DNA of 44,118 bases from Bacteroidota bacterium. Lineage in GTDB: Bacteria; Bacteroidota; Bacteroidia; UKL13-3. The stretch covers positions 1 to 44,118 of the forward strand of contig JANYDU010000014.1 of the NCBI GenBank assembly GCA_025359805.1, in the 5' to 3' direction. The first letter of the stretch is position 1; every line of letters starts with the position of its first letter. Under the pieces are notes generated by a model. It was not told the origin of the DNA. It did not search any database and worked only from the letters and a program-made list of their open reading frames with translations. The translations under genes were made by a program, and so were the position numbers. Below are positions 14,974 to 24,650 of this stretch, in pieces.

Positions 14974-17646
14974 TTAATTGTCATATCCCAAATTAGGAGC
15001 CAACCATTTTTCGATGTATACAACAGATTCGTTTTTGCGTTTTGCATAATCTTCTACTTGGTCTTTTTGAATTTTTCCTAAGCCAAAATATTTACTTTCT
15101 GGATGAGAAAAATAAAATCCGCTAACCGCAGCAGCAGGGTACATGGCAAAGTTTTCAGTTAGTGTAATTCCAACACTTTCTTCGGCATTTAATAAATTAA
15201 ACAGCATTCGTTTTTCCGTATGATCGGGGCAGGCGGGATAGCCTGGTGCCGGACGAATTCCCTGATATTCTTCCTTCACTAAATCTTCTGTAGAAAGTTG
15301 TTCTGACTTTGCATAACCCCAATATTCTTTGCGAACCAACTCGTGCATTTTTTCAGCAAAAGCTTCTGCCAATCTATCGGCAATTGCTTTTATCATGATA
15401 CTGTTATAATCATCGTGATCTTTTTCAAAAGCATCAACTAAGGATTCAATTCCAATTCCGGCAGTTACTGCAAATCCACCAATATAATCGGTAACACCAG
15501 TTTCTTTTGACGCAATAAAATCGGCAAGGCAATTATAATTTTGACCTTCTGCTTTTTCACTTTGCTGACGAAGGAAATGAAACATATTCTCCACTCCGTT
15601 AGAACTGACAACAACATCATCGCCCATCGCATTTGCAGGCCAAAAACCAATAACAGCTTTTGCTTTCAACAATTTATTGGCTATTACTTCTTCCAACAAT
15701 TTATTGGCATCATCAAATAATTTTTTTGCCTCTACACCAATAATTGCGTCATCAAAAATTTTGGGGTATCGCCCAGTTAATTCCCATGTAGCAAAAAAGG
15801 GTGTCCAATCAATATATTTTCTTAACTCTTCGAGAGGAAAATCGTCAAAAACTTTTGTTCCGGTAAAGGAAGGCGCTACAATATTTTTTACATCAACAGT
15901 AACTTTTTTCTTTCTCGCATCATCAATACGAACAAAATTTTTCTCACGCTTTCTGTTTTTATAATCTTCTCTAAATTGAGCGTAATCAGCTTTCGTTTTT
16001 AAATGATACGCTTCGCTATGTTCTTTACTGATGAGGCTTTGCACCGCAGGAACACTTTTACTTGCATCAATAACATGCACTACAGAACCTGAATAATTTT
16101 GATCAATTTTTACGGCCGTATGCACACGAGATGTTGTGGCGCCACCAATTAACAAAGGAATTTTCATTCCTAATCTTTCCATTTCTTTTGCCACATGAAC
16201 CATCTCATCAAGCGATGGAGTAATTAATCCACTCAATCCAATTACATCTACATTTTCTTCGATGGCTTTTGCTAAAATTTTATCGGCAGGAACCATCACA
16301 CCCATGTCAATAATCTCAAAATTATTACATGCCATTACAACGCCCACAATATTTTTTCCAATATCATGCACATCGCCTTTAACAGTTGCCATTAATATTT
16401 TTCCTTGCGATGAACTTGTATTTCCATTTTTACGTTTTTCTTCATCCATAAAAGGCATCAAATAGGCAACAGCTTTTTTCATTACACGTGCACTTTTTAC
16501 CACCTGAGGCAAAAACATTTTTCCACTTCCAAATAAATCACCAACCACACTCATTCCTGCCATCAACGGTCCTTCAATTACATGCAAAGGTTTATCATAT
16601 TTATTTCTGGCTTCTTCTGTATCTGCATCAATAAAATCTACAATTCCTTTTACAAGTGCATGGCTCAAACGTTCTTCAACACTGGCATTTCGCCACTCTT
16701 CATCCTTCACCTCGGCTTTGCCTTTTCGTTTTACCGTTTCGGCAAATTCCAATAAACGTTCAGTGGCATCCTCTCTTCGATTTAATAAAACATCTTCTAC
16801 CCTTTCTAATAAATCTTTTGGAATATCATCATATACTTCAAGCATAGTTGGGTTTACAATTCCCATATCCATTCCGTGTTTTATTCCATGGTATAAAAAA
16901 GCAGAGTGAATAGCTTCACGTACGGTATTATTTCCTCTAAACGAAAACGAAACATTGCTCACACCACCGCTCACTCTGGCTCCCGGAAGATTTTCTTTAA
17001 TCCATTTTGTAGCTCTAAAAAAATCAAGCGCATTATTTTTATGTTCATCCATTCCTGTTCCCACAGGAAAAATATTGGGATCAAAAATAATATCGGCAGG
17101 ATTGAAGTGAACTTTTTGCGTAAGAATTTTATAGGCACGTTCACAAATTTCTATTCGTCTTTCATAACTATCTGCTTGTCCTTTTTCATCAAATGCCATT
17201 ACGATAACAGCAGCTCCATAGCGCTTTACTTTTTTAGCTTGATTGATAAAAGCGTCTTCGCCTTCTTTCATGCTAATAGAATTAACTACACTTTTTCCTT
17301 GCACACATTTTAAACCTGCTTCTATGATATGCCATTTAGAAGAATCAATCATTATTGGAATACGAGAAATATCGGGCTCTGAAGCAATAAGGTTTAAAAA
17401 TTTAACCATCGCTTCTTCTCCATCAATCATCCCTTCATCCATATTTATATCAATGATTTGGGCACCACCTTCAACTTGATCTCTCGCAACAGAAAGTGCT
17501 TCATCATAATTTCCTTCTTTAATGAGTTTTAAAAACTTTGCAGAACCAGTAACATTTGTGCGCTCACCAATGTTTACAAAATTGGTATGTTCATTAATAT
17601 TAAGTGGTTCAAGACCTGATAATCGTAGGGTATAATCTATCGTCAT
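14974..17646 (-). CDS. metH: Cobalamin-dependent methionine synthase lacking the homocysteine domain (split MetH)
   Basis: 890 aa, ATG start. The protein opens directly in the pterin (methyltetrahydrofolate) domain: [21 protein letters not shown] (positions ~23-43) and [15 protein letters not shown]. The cobalamin cap follows, then the B12-binding domain with DVHDIG around residues 423-428, and the reactivation domain with [15 protein letters not shown]. The N-terminal ~340-residue homocysteine/zinc domain of full-length MetH (~1200 aa) is absent. In many Bacteroidota that domain is a separate gene next to this one; here the upstream neighbour is a histidine kinase. No cobalamin or SAM riboswitch was seen in the 71-base upstream gap. 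It transfers methyl from folate through cobalamin to a partner-bound homocysteine. Confidence 0.92.
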   Translation of the reverse strand: MTIDYTLRLSGLEPLNINEHTNFVNIGERTNVTGSAKFLKLIKEGNYDEALSVARDQVEGGAQIIDINMDEGMIDGEEAMVKFLNLIASEPDISRIPIMIDSSKWHIIEAGLKCVQGKSVVNSISMKEGEDAFINQAKKVKRYGAAVIVMAFDEKGQADSYERRIEICERAYKILTQKVHFNPADIIFDPNIFPVGTGMDEHKNNALDFFRATKWIKENLPGARVSGGVSNVSFSFRGNNTVREAIHSAFLYHGIKHGMDMGIVNPTMLEVYDDIPKDLLERVEDVLLNRREDATERLLEFAETVKRKGKAEVKDEEWRNASVEERLSHALVKGIVDFIDADTEEARNKYDKPLHVIEGPLMAGMSVVGDLFGSGKMFLPQVVKSARVMKKAVAYLMPFMDEEKRKNGNTSSSQGKILMATVKGDVHDIGKNIVGVVMACNNFEIIDMGVMVPADKILAKAIEENVDVIGLSGLITPSLDEMVHVAKEMERLGMKIPLLIGGATTSRVHTAVKIDQNYSGSVVHVIDASKSVPAVQSLISKEHSEAYHLKTKADYAQFREDYKNRKREKNFVRIDDARKKKVTVDVKNIVAPSFTGTKVFDDFPLEELRKYIDWTPFFATWELTGRYPKIFDDAIIGVEAKKLFDDANKLLEEVIANKLLKAKAVIGFWPANAMGDDVVVSSNGVENMFHFLRQQSEKAEGQNYNCLADFIASKETGVTDYIGGFAVTAGIGIESLVDAFEKDHDDYNSIMIKAIADRLAEAFAEKMHELVRKEYWGYAKSEQLSTEDLVKEEYQGIRPAPGYPACPDHTEKRMLFNLLNAEESVGITLTENFAMYPAAAVSGFYFSHPESKYFGLGKIQKDQVEDYAKRKNESVVYIEKWLAPNLGYDN

Positions 17647-17717
17647 TTTTATTTTCTATCTTTTGAAGTTTGCTTTTTAGCCAAAGAAAATGATACGGCT
17701 AATTCATTGCAAATAAA

Positions 17718-20165
17718 CTAAGAATTACTCGATTTGAAATGCAATCGAGCCATTTTATTATAAAGCTCATCAGGATTAAAAGGTTTGGAGATAAAATCAT
17801 CCATTCCACTTTCCATTGCACGAGTTCGCGTATCGGCAAAAGCATCAGCGGTTAAGGCAAATATTGGCGTTTTGGTATCAAATTTTCTGATCGCAATTGT
17901 TGCATCATACCCATTTAATTCGGGCATGTGAAGATCCATCAAAACAAGGTTGTATTTATTTTCTTGCATTTTTGTGATGGCATCATATCCATTATTTACC
18001 ACATCAATATTTATTTCCCAGCGTTTTAAAAATTTACTAATCAGCATCACATTCATTTGGTTATCTTCAACCAACAATACCATCATGCCATTTAAATTTT
18101 GTTCTTCAGATTTAATAATTTTTGCGCCATGTGCCATGGCTTTTTTGAGTATAAGTATAAAAGAAAAAGTGCTCCCTTTTCCTTTTATACTTGTTACTTC
18201 AATTTTACTTTTCATTAAATCCAATAATAATTTGGTAATGGCTAAACCCAACCCAGTTCCTCCAAATCTTCTTGAAATATCTTTATTTTCTTGGCTAAAG
18301 CTTTCAAAAATGAGAGGTATTTTATCTTCATCAATTCCTATACCTGTATCTTTTATGGTAAATTTTAATGTAGAATCTTTAACACTATAATCAATCAAAT
18401 CAACACTTACTTTTATATTTCCTTTCTCAGTAAATTTTATTGCGTTCGAAATAAGGTTGTTTAAAATTTGAGAAATACGTGTTGGGTCTGTTAAAAAACT
18501 TCCGGTTATACTGGATGTTAAAATAATTTGAACGTCCTTTTGTTTTGCTTCAATAATATGTGATTGAATGATGGAGCGAACAAGTTGATCAATATTAACA
18601 GGCAATTCTTCAAATTCAATTTTTCCAGCTTCAATTTTACTAAAGTCGAGAATATTATTAATAAGCGTTAATAGGTTTTCGGCTGAAAATTTTAATACGC
18701 TTAAATTCTCAATTTGATCGGGCTTTGGATTTTCCTGCATCAATAAATTACTAATTCCAATAACGGCATTCATTGGAGTTCTAATTTCGTGACTCATGGT
18801 AGAAAGAAATTGGCTTTTTGCTATTGAAGCTTTCTCTGCAATTTCTTTTGCTTTAATTAATTCCGCTTCAATTTCTTTAAGTATTGTAATATCACGCATG
18901 GCTGCATCATAGCTAATATTTCCATTCTCATCAACCACACGCGAGCTACTTAATAATGCCCAAAAAACTGTTCCGTCTTTTTTAAAATACTGAATTTCGA
19001 TATTTGATATCGCCCCTTTTTCTTCTAATGTTTTTAGAATTATATTTCGATCGTTTTTATTAAAATAGATATTAGCTAGTCCAGAACTTAACGCATCCTT
19101 TTCATTATCATAACCAAAAAGTTTAATGTAGCCTCGATTTACATAAACCAGTTTATCCATACTTTTAGAAGTACGGCAAATAGCTACATCTATATTTTGA
19201 TTAATGGAATTAAGTAATTGTTGACTTTGTATTAATGCTCCTTGCGCAAGTTTTTGTTCTGTAATATCAGTATGCGTTCCAATAAAACGTTTTGCTTTTC
19301 CTTTATCATCAAACTCACAAACTTTTCCTTTAGCATAAATCCATTTATAGGTACCATCCTTACAAAGCATCCTATACATTTGCTCGCAATACGGTGTTTC
19401 TCCAGATAAATTTCTTCTTATGGCAGTGGTGGCAGAATCAATATCTTCGGGGTGTACCAACCTATCCCACTCACTTTTTTTATTTAAAATGTCGTGTTCT
19501 TCATAACCAAGCATTTTTTTCCACTGAGGGGAGTAATAGATTGTTTCGCTACCAACATAATGATCCCAAACTCCCTCTTGATTGTTACTTAAAGCGTAAT
19601 TCCAACGTTCTTCTGCCTCCTTTATTTTTTCTTTAGTTTTGATGAGTTCATCTTCCGAAGTTTGGTACACATCTTTCATAACCATCAAAATATTCATGCT
19701 TGCAAAAAAGGATATGATGATGATAATGATTGAAGTAATATCTACATAATTTGTATTGTAAATATGTGTGCCCAAACGTGGAGTCAAGCTTGTAAAATTG
19801 ATAAACAAAAAACAAAATAGAGTAAAGATGGTAATAGACCAACGCATTATTTTTTGGTCGTATCTCGTAAGCAAAAAAACTGAGAGTAGCAGTGGAAAAT
19901 AAAATACGTATAATTTTAAAGGGCTTGATATTCCATCATCAAAAACTAGCAATAACAAATTAATAGTTAGTGTAAAAATTAAAAAGGAATTTGAATACCC
20001 TTTTTTTTTGAGCAATGTTGTGTTAAATATAAAAATAGCTGTGGCTAAAACAAATATCCAAAGATGGGCATATAGTTGAATGGCTTGCAGGTAAAAAACA
20101 AAAAACATACAAACAACAATGGCTGTATAATTTAAATGTGTTAATATTTTTTTCTGTTTATTCAC
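17718..20165 (-). CDS. Hybrid sensor histidine kinase (membrane, two PAS, HisKA, HATPase, REC)
   Basis: 815 aa, GTG start (MNKQKKILTHLNY). About six membrane helices fill residues 1-165. Two PAS domains follow: roughly 185-310, with EGVWDHYVGSETIYYSPQW and a PAC tail GKAKRFIGTHTDITEQK, and 320-435. The HisKA phosphoacceptor is in SHEIRTPMNAVIGISNLL (around 455-475), then HATPase with GTGLGLAI. A C-terminal REC domain (about 690-810) has phosphoacceptor Asp in VLMDLHMPELNGYD. There is no DNA-binding output, so the phosphoryl group must pass on to an unknown HPt or regulator. It lies between menC (20 bases upstream) and metH (71 bases downstream) on the same strand, but a functional link is not evident. 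Confidence 0.9.
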   Translation of the reverse strand: MNKQKKILTHLNYTAIVVCMFFVFYLQAIQLYAHLWIFVLATAIFIFNTTLLKKKGYSNSFLIFTLTINLLLLVFDDGISSPLKLYVFYFPLLLSVFLLTRYDQKIMRWSITIFTLFCFLFINFTSLTPRLGTHIYNTNYVDITSIIIIIISFFASMNILMVMKDVYQTSEDELIKTKEKIKEAEERWNYALSNNQEGVWDHYVGSETIYYSPQWKKMLGYEEHDILNKKSEWDRLVHPEDIDSATTAIRRNLSGETPYCEQMYRMLCKDGTYKWIYAKGKVCEFDDKGKAKRFIGTHTDITEQKLAQGALIQSQQLLNSINQNIDVAICRTSKSMDKLVYVNRGYIKLFGYDNEKDALSSGLANIYFNKNDRNIILKTLEEKGAISNIEIQYFKKDGTVFWALLSSSRVVDENGNISYDAAMRDITILKEIEAELIKAKEIAEKASIAKSQFLSTMSHEIRTPMNAVIGISNLLMQENPKPDQIENLSVLKFSAENLLTLINNILDFSKIEAGKIEFEELPVNIDQLVRSIIQSHIIEAKQKDVQIILTSSITGSFLTDPTRISQILNNLISNAIKFTEKGNIKVSVDLIDYSVKDSTLKFTIKDTGIGIDEDKIPLIFESFSQENKDISRRFGGTGLGLAITKLLLDLMKSKIEVTSIKGKGSTFSFILILKKAMAHGAKIIKSEEQNLNGMMVLLVEDNQMNVMLISKFLKRWEINIDVVNNGYDAITKMQENKYNLVLMDLHMPELNGYDATIAIRKFDTKTPIFALTADAFADTRTRAMESGMDDFISKPFNPDELYNKMARLHFKSSNS

Positions 20166-20185
20166 AACTTCAAAATAAGTTAAAG

Positions 20186-21223
20186 TTAGAGAGTATTAGT
20201 CCATAATTTATTCACGTCATAAAACAGAAATCCATTTTTTACAACAAGAGGTGAAGGGATATTATTTGAATATAAACTACCCGTTCCCAAGCCTTGAGGA
20301 AGATTTGTATCCAAAGATGAAATCCATTGAGCAATAGCATTTAGTCCTATATTTGATTCTAAGGCAGAAGTTGCCCACCAGCCTATATTCATTTCGGTTG
20401 CATGCAGTATCCATTTTTCAGATAACAAAAATCCGCCAAGTAAAGTGGGTTTCAAAATAATGAATTGAGGGTTGATGTGTTGCAATAATTTTTTTCCATC
20501 TCGCTCAACATTTACACCTATTAATTCTTCATCAAGCGCAATTGCAATTGGTGATTTTTTACAAATCTCCTGCATCAAATCTATTTGTTTTTGTTTGATA
20601 GGTTGTTCAATAGAATGAATTTCAAAACGTGATAATTCTTTAAGTTGATGCAATGCCTCATCATTTTTAAAAGCACCATTTGCATCTAATCTTATTTCAA
20701 TTTTAAAGGAAGAATATTTTTTTCTTACGGTTTCTAACATTCTGCATTCTTCATCAAAATCTATCGCACCTACCTTAAATTTAATGCAGTTAAACCCTGA
20801 TTCTATTTTTTCGAATGCCTGTTTTAGCATCTCGTCTCTGGTGTCCATCCAAACCAAGCCATTGATAGAAATTTTACTTCCTTTAATAAAATTGGTATTG
20901 AATACAATATGTTGTTGCTCGTTTTCTAATTCTTTCAACGCACTTTCAAAAGCAAAACGAATACTTGGAAATTTTTCTAAATCTAACTGAAGTGGATGAG
21001 CGCCTTCATTAATTTGCAAACAAAATTGCTGTATTTTTTCTTCTATATTTTCAACAGCATCAATACTTAACCCTATTAGTGGAGCCGCTTCACTCCAAGT
21101 TATTTTATTTCCATGTTGCAAAAAAATATAGTAAACCGTATGCGTTTTTATTTCTCCTCTTGAAGTGCGAGAAGGCTTAATAAATTGCAGTATATGTTTT
21201 TTATATGAAGCGATGTATTTCAT
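20186..21223 (-). CDS. menC: o-Succinylbenzoate synthase (menaquinone biosynthesis)
   Basis: 345 aa, ATG start overlapping the menA stop as ATGA. An enolase-superfamily barrel: FKVG with catalytic lysines in CIKFKVG (around 145-151), metal ligands in IRLDANGAF, HSIEQPI and ALDEELIG, and the second catalytic lysine in FIILKPTLLGG. MenC dehydrates SHCHC to o-succinylbenzoate. It is adjacent to menA, so this is a menaquinone gene pair, although menF, D, E and B are not in the window. Confidence in MenC over other enolase members (for example dipeptide epimerase) comes mainly from context. Confidence 0.82.
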   Translation of the reverse strand: MKYIASYKKHILQFIKPSRTSRGEIKTHTVYYIFLQHGNKITWSEAAPLIGLSIDAVENIEEKIQQFCLQINEGAHPLQLDLEKFPSIRFAFESALKELENEQQHIVFNTNFIKGSKISINGLVWMDTRDEMLKQAFEKIESGFNCIKFKVGAIDFDEECRMLETVRKKYSSFKIEIRLDANGAFKNDEALHQLKELSRFEIHSIEQPIKQKQIDLMQEICKKSPIAIALDEELIGVNVERDGKKLLQHINPQFIILKPTLLGGFLLSEKWILHATEMNIGWWATSALESNIGLNAIAQWISSLDTNLPQGLGTGSLYSNNIPSPLVVKNGFLFYDVNKLWTNTL

Positions 21224-22182
21224 TTCATCACTTTAATTATTGATTCTGTGGATAAAAAAATTGCAGCAGCAGCATTGGTAAAAACAAAAAACAGAACAAA
21301 TAATAATATGCCTAATGAAAGCTCTTTTAAAAATAAATTAAACGTTGGCGATGGTTCGGTTTTTCTTACATCAATAAGATTTTTGACAATAAGAATTGCA
21401 GCAGGAATTTGCAATAATTTTATCCAATGAAATGGGGTTGAAAAACTATAAGCAAGCATACTTAAAATACCCCCTACAATTAAAAAGGTATGATATACTC
21501 TTGCATGATGCAAACCAATTTTAACTGGAACAGTAAGCTTACCAGAGTCTCTGTCATTTTCAATATCTCTAATATTATTGGTGTTTAAAACAGCCGTACA
21601 CAACAATCCAATTCCATTTGCGGGAAGTAAAATTAATAAATCGTTTTGGGCATTAAATTCAAAATGGGTATTGAGTAAAAATGTTCCAATTACTGCAACA
21701 GGACCAAAAAAAACGAACACCGCAATATCTCCTAAACCACTGTATCCATAGGCATTTTTACCAACCGTATATTTTATGGCTGCAATGATTGATGCAATTC
21801 CTATGAGAAAAAATATTACAAATTGCTTATTTATATTTCCATCAACAGCCTGATATAACAAAGTAATTCCGCTGTATAAACAAATCCCTACAAACACAAT
21901 TATCATCATTAACATTTGTTTTTGGGTAATGCTTCCACTTTGCAAGGCACGCATATTTCCTAATCGTTTTTCATTATCAGTTCCTTTGGTAAAATCGCCA
22001 TAATCATTAGCAAGGTTTGATAAAATTTGTAAGGCAATAGCCGTAGTAAAACATAAAATAGAAATATTAATATCAAGTGAGTGATGCAAATCGGCAATAC
22101 TTGAACCTACCAAAATTGCGGCAGTGGCAAGTGGCAAAGTGCGCAACCGGAATGCAGAAATCCAAACTTTTATAGTACTCAT
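21220..22182 (-). CDS. menA: 1,4-Dihydroxy-2-naphthoate polyprenyltransferase
   Basis: 320 aa, ATG start. A UbiA-family prenyltransferase with about nine membrane helices. The first Asp-rich motif is NLANDYGDFTKGTD (around residues 57-69) and the second is NNIRDIENDRDSGKLT. MenA attaches the polyprenyl chain to DHNA, producing demethylmenaquinone at the inner membrane. The stop overlaps the menC start, so the two are cotranscribed. A TatD gene lies 62 bases upstream on the same strand. Confidence 0.9.
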   Translation of the reverse strand: MSTIKVWISAFRLRTLPLATAAILVGSSIADLHHSLDINISILCFTTAIALQILSNLANDYGDFTKGTDNEKRLGNMRALQSGSITQKQMLMMIIVFVGICLYSGITLLYQAVDGNINKQFVIFFLIGIASIIAAIKYTVGKNAYGYSGLGDIAVFVFFGPVAVIGTFLLNTHFEFNAQNDLLILLPANGIGLLCTAVLNTNNIRDIENDRDSGKLTVPVKIGLHHARVYHTFLIVGGILSMLAYSFSTPFHWIKLLQIPAAILIVKNLIDVRKTEPSPTFNLFLKELSLGILLFVLFFVFTNAAAAIFLSTESIIKVMK

Positions 22183-22244
22183 AATTATTATAACAGCTAA
22201 TAGTTTAATTTATTTATGTCAAAAAAAAAGTTAACCAAAACGTA

Positions 22245-23012
22245 TCAACCATTAAATATTTTTTTTGAATTTTCTGTTGTGATTTTGGCTACATTTTCGA
22301 TGCTTGTATGTTTAAGTTCTGCTAATTTTTTTGCCACTTCAATAAGATAAACACTTTCATTTCTTTTGCCCCTGTAAGGAATAGGAGCAAGGTATGGTGC
22401 ATCTGTTTCGAGCACTAAATATTCTATGGAAATATTTTCAATAGCCTTATCTAAACCGCTATTTTTAAAGGTAAGCACGCCACCTATTCCTAAATAAAAA
22501 CCCAACGAAACAATCTCTTTTGCTTCCTCTTCAGTACCCGAAAAGCAATGAAAAATACCTTTCAATTTGGAGTGATTTATTTCTTTTAAAACTGAAATTA
22601 CATCGGCAGTAGAATTTCTGGAATGAATAACTACTGGCAAATTAAATTGAATAGCCCATTGCAATTGTTTTTTAAAAGCACTTATCTGTTGTTCTTTAAA
22701 ATCTAACGACCAATAATAATCCAAACCAATTTCACCAATAGCATAAAATTTTCTTTTCTTTAACCATTTTTGAATTTGAAATAATTGTGCTTCCACATGT
22801 TCATCAACCGAACAAGGATGCAAGCCCATCATTGGAAAACAATTTTCGGGAAATGCCCAAACCAAATCCAACATAGGTTGAATAGATTGACAATCGATAT
22901 TAGGTAAAAACAATCTGCTTATGCCACTATCAATAGCTCGTTTAATCATTGCACTTCTATCAACATCAAATTCTTGTGCATATAAATGTGTATGCGTATC
23001 TGTTAAAATCAT
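22245..23012 (-). CDS. TatD family metal-dependent hydrolase (DNase)
   Basis: 255 aa, ATG start. TatD features: DTHTHLY (4-10), the mid-protein GEIGLDYYW, VVIHSRNS, GIFHCFSGTEEEA and LETDAPYLAPIP. All are metal-ligand or conserved segments of the TIM-barrel family. TatD proteins are 3'-5' DNA/RNA exonucleases in DNA repair or RNA quality control. It is divergent from the outer-membrane gene at 23132 and starts a minus-strand run (menA, menC and others). Confidence 0.9.
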   Translation of the reverse strand: MILTDTHTHLYAQEFDVDRSAMIKRAIDSGISRLFLPNIDCQSIQPMLDLVWAFPENCFPMMGLHPCSVDEHVEAQLFQIQKWLKKRKFYAIGEIGLDYYWSLDFKEQQISAFKKQLQWAIQFNLPVVIHSRNSTADVISVLKEINHSKLKGIFHCFSGTEEEAKEIVSLGFYLGIGGVLTFKNSGLDKAIENISIEYLVLETDAPYLAPIPYRGKRNESVYLIEVAKKLAELKHTSIENVAKITTENSKKIFNG

Positions 23013-23109
23013 TTACTGAATTGGCATTTTTATTTGTACAATATTCAGCATCTTATTTGACTTTACACATTTAAGAATACTTTAAATTTTAACTCACCGT
23101 TGAATAATG

Positions 23110-23117
23110 TAGTTTTG
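23110..23117 (+). promoter_or_regulatory. -7 promoter element of the outer-membrane protein gene
   Basis: TAGTTTTG matches TAnnTTTG, 14 bases before the ATG. No clear -33 TTTG is seen. Confidence 0.5.
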
Positions 23118-23131
23118 CGCGAGCACAAGTT

Positions 23132-23803
23132 ATGAGTAAGTTTTTTATCTTTATATTTTTCTTATCATTTTCGTTGGCGTGTTATGCACAAGAGCCTGAT
23201 ACCACTGTTATTGATAATGATGATGACGAAGGTATAATTGTGAAACCTGATAATAGCGCACCCTTGAAACTCGGATTAAAACTTGGAGTGGGCTACGCAT
23301 CAATGCTTGGTGGCGAGTTACAAAACCCTACTGGGTGTTTTGATTTAAATGGAACTGCTTATTTACGTTATCGTTTTAAACCAAGGTGGGCTTATCAAAC
23401 TGAAGCAGGGGTTTCTTTTAGAGGTAGTAATTTTTCTAATGGCCCAAGTGAATATTCAACTATCAAACTATATTATTTAGATGTGCCAGTTATGATTGTA
23501 TATGGGTTAAATAAAACCGCTACAAGTAACTTAATTTTGGGTGCGCAATTTTCGTATTTGCTCAATTCATCTATTTATACTTCAAATGGAGCATTTCCTG
23601 AACCTACTGCTCCGGGGCTGAAAAAAAATGATATATTGGCAATCATTGGAACTCAATTTTACACTCCATTTGTAGGGTTTCAGATTACTGCAAAATATGG
23701 ATTGCTCGATATTAATGATGGATTGCTTGGTGCCAATACAAAACCTGCTTATAAAGGAAAAGATATTCATAATTTTACCATCGAAATAGCTTTAATTTTT
23801 TAA
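23132..23803 (+). CDS. Outer-membrane beta-barrel protein (PorT-like/OMP_b-brl family)
   Basis: 223 aa, ATG start. A signal peptide (KFFIFIFFLSFSLACYAQ) ends around residue 20. A short acidic linker (VIDNDDDEG) follows, then repeated amphipathic strands: LKLGLKLGVGYASMLGG, RYRFKPRWAYQTEAGVSFRG, YYLDVPVMIVYGLN, then a final strand ending IEIALIF with a C-terminal Phe typical of barrel proteins. Length and pattern match the small Bacteroidota outer-membrane beta-barrel family. The function is unknown. pyrF follows after a single base, so the two probably share a transcript. Confidence 0.78.
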   Translation: MSKFFIFIFFLSFSLACYAQEPDTTVIDNDDDEGIIVKPDNSAPLKLGLKLGVGYASMLGGELQNPTGCFDLNGTAYLRYRFKPRWAYQTEAGVSFRGSNFSNGPSEYSTIKLYYLDVPVMIVYGLNKTATSNLILGAQFSYLLNSSIYTSNGAFPEPTAPGLKKNDILAIIGTQFYTPFVGFQITAKYGLLDINDGLLGANTKPAYKGKDIHNFTIEIALIF

Positions 23804-23804
23804 C

Positions 23805-24623
23805 GTGAATAGAGAAACACTTGTACAAGAAATCAAAAACAAAGCCTCGTTTTTGTGCGTTGGTTTAGATACCGATATTAAAAAAATTCCAACACATTTA
23901 TTAGGTGAATCCGATCCAGTTTTTGCATTTAATAAATCTATTATTGATGCCACAAAAGAACATTGCGTTTCGTATAAAATAAATACAGCTTTTTATGAAG
24001 CACTTGGAAGCAAAGGTTGGGAAAGCATGGAACGTACCTTGAATTACATTCCATCAAATATTTTTACCATAGCCGATGCAAAGCGCGGAGATATTGGTAA
24101 TACCAGCGATATGTATGCACGAGCTTTTTTTGAAACATTGCATTTTGATGCTGTAACATTAGCACCATACATGGGAAAAGATTCTATCGAACCTTTTTTT
24201 AAATACAAAAATAAATGGGGAATTGTGCTTGCCCTTACCTCCAATTCCGGAAGTCAAGATTATGAACAACAAAACATAGGTAACGAGAAACTATATGAAC
24301 GTGTAATAAAAAATACTTGTGAAATTGGTAACGCATCAAACTTGATGTTTGTGGTTGGAGCAACAAAACCTCAAGAACTTGGAGCCATTCGTAAACTAGT
24401 TCCCGAGCATTTCTTTTTAGTTCCAGGTGTTGGCGCACAAGGCGGGAGTTTAAGTGACGTATGCGAGCATGGAATGAACAAAGATTGTGGACTGTTAATT
24501 AATGCCTCTCGCAGCATTATTTATGCAAGTAACGGATTAGATTTTGCCGAGAAAGCAAAAGAAGAAGCACAAAAAATGAATGGTGAAATGAAAAAAATAT
24601 TACAGCAACAAGGCATCATTTAG
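23805..24623 (+). CDS. pyrF: Orotidine 5'-phosphate decarboxylase
   Basis: 272 aa, GTG start one base after the preceding stop. The catalytic DAKRGDIGNT (91-100) is intact; KRGD is part of the decarboxylase active site. FLCVGLDTD opens the barrel and LVPGVGAQGGSL is the phosphate-binding loop. Length and the inserted segments fit the longer PyrF type 2 of Bacteroidota and Actinobacteria. It converts OMP to UMP in the cytoplasm, the last step of pyrimidine synthesis. The DUF2851 gene begins 27 bases downstream. Confidence 0.93.
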   Translation: MNRETLVQEIKNKASFLCVGLDTDIKKIPTHLLGESDPVFAFNKSIIDATKEHCVSYKINTAFYEALGSKGWESMERTLNYIPSNIFTIADAKRGDIGNTSDMYARAFFETLHFDAVTLAPYMGKDSIEPFFKYKNKWGIVLALTSNSGSQDYEQQNIGNEKLYERVIKNTCEIGNASNLMFVVGATKPQELGAIRKLVPEHFFLVPGVGAQGGSLSDVCEHGMNKDCGLLINASRSIIYASNGLDFAEKAKEEAQKMNGEMKKILQQQGII

Positions 24624-24650
24624 CAATAAGTTTTTATATTGCGTTTGCTT

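Noticed and set aside
17647..17717. Riboswitch upstream of metH
   Set aside because: Only 71 bases, with no conserved cobalamin or SAM riboswitch core that I can see.
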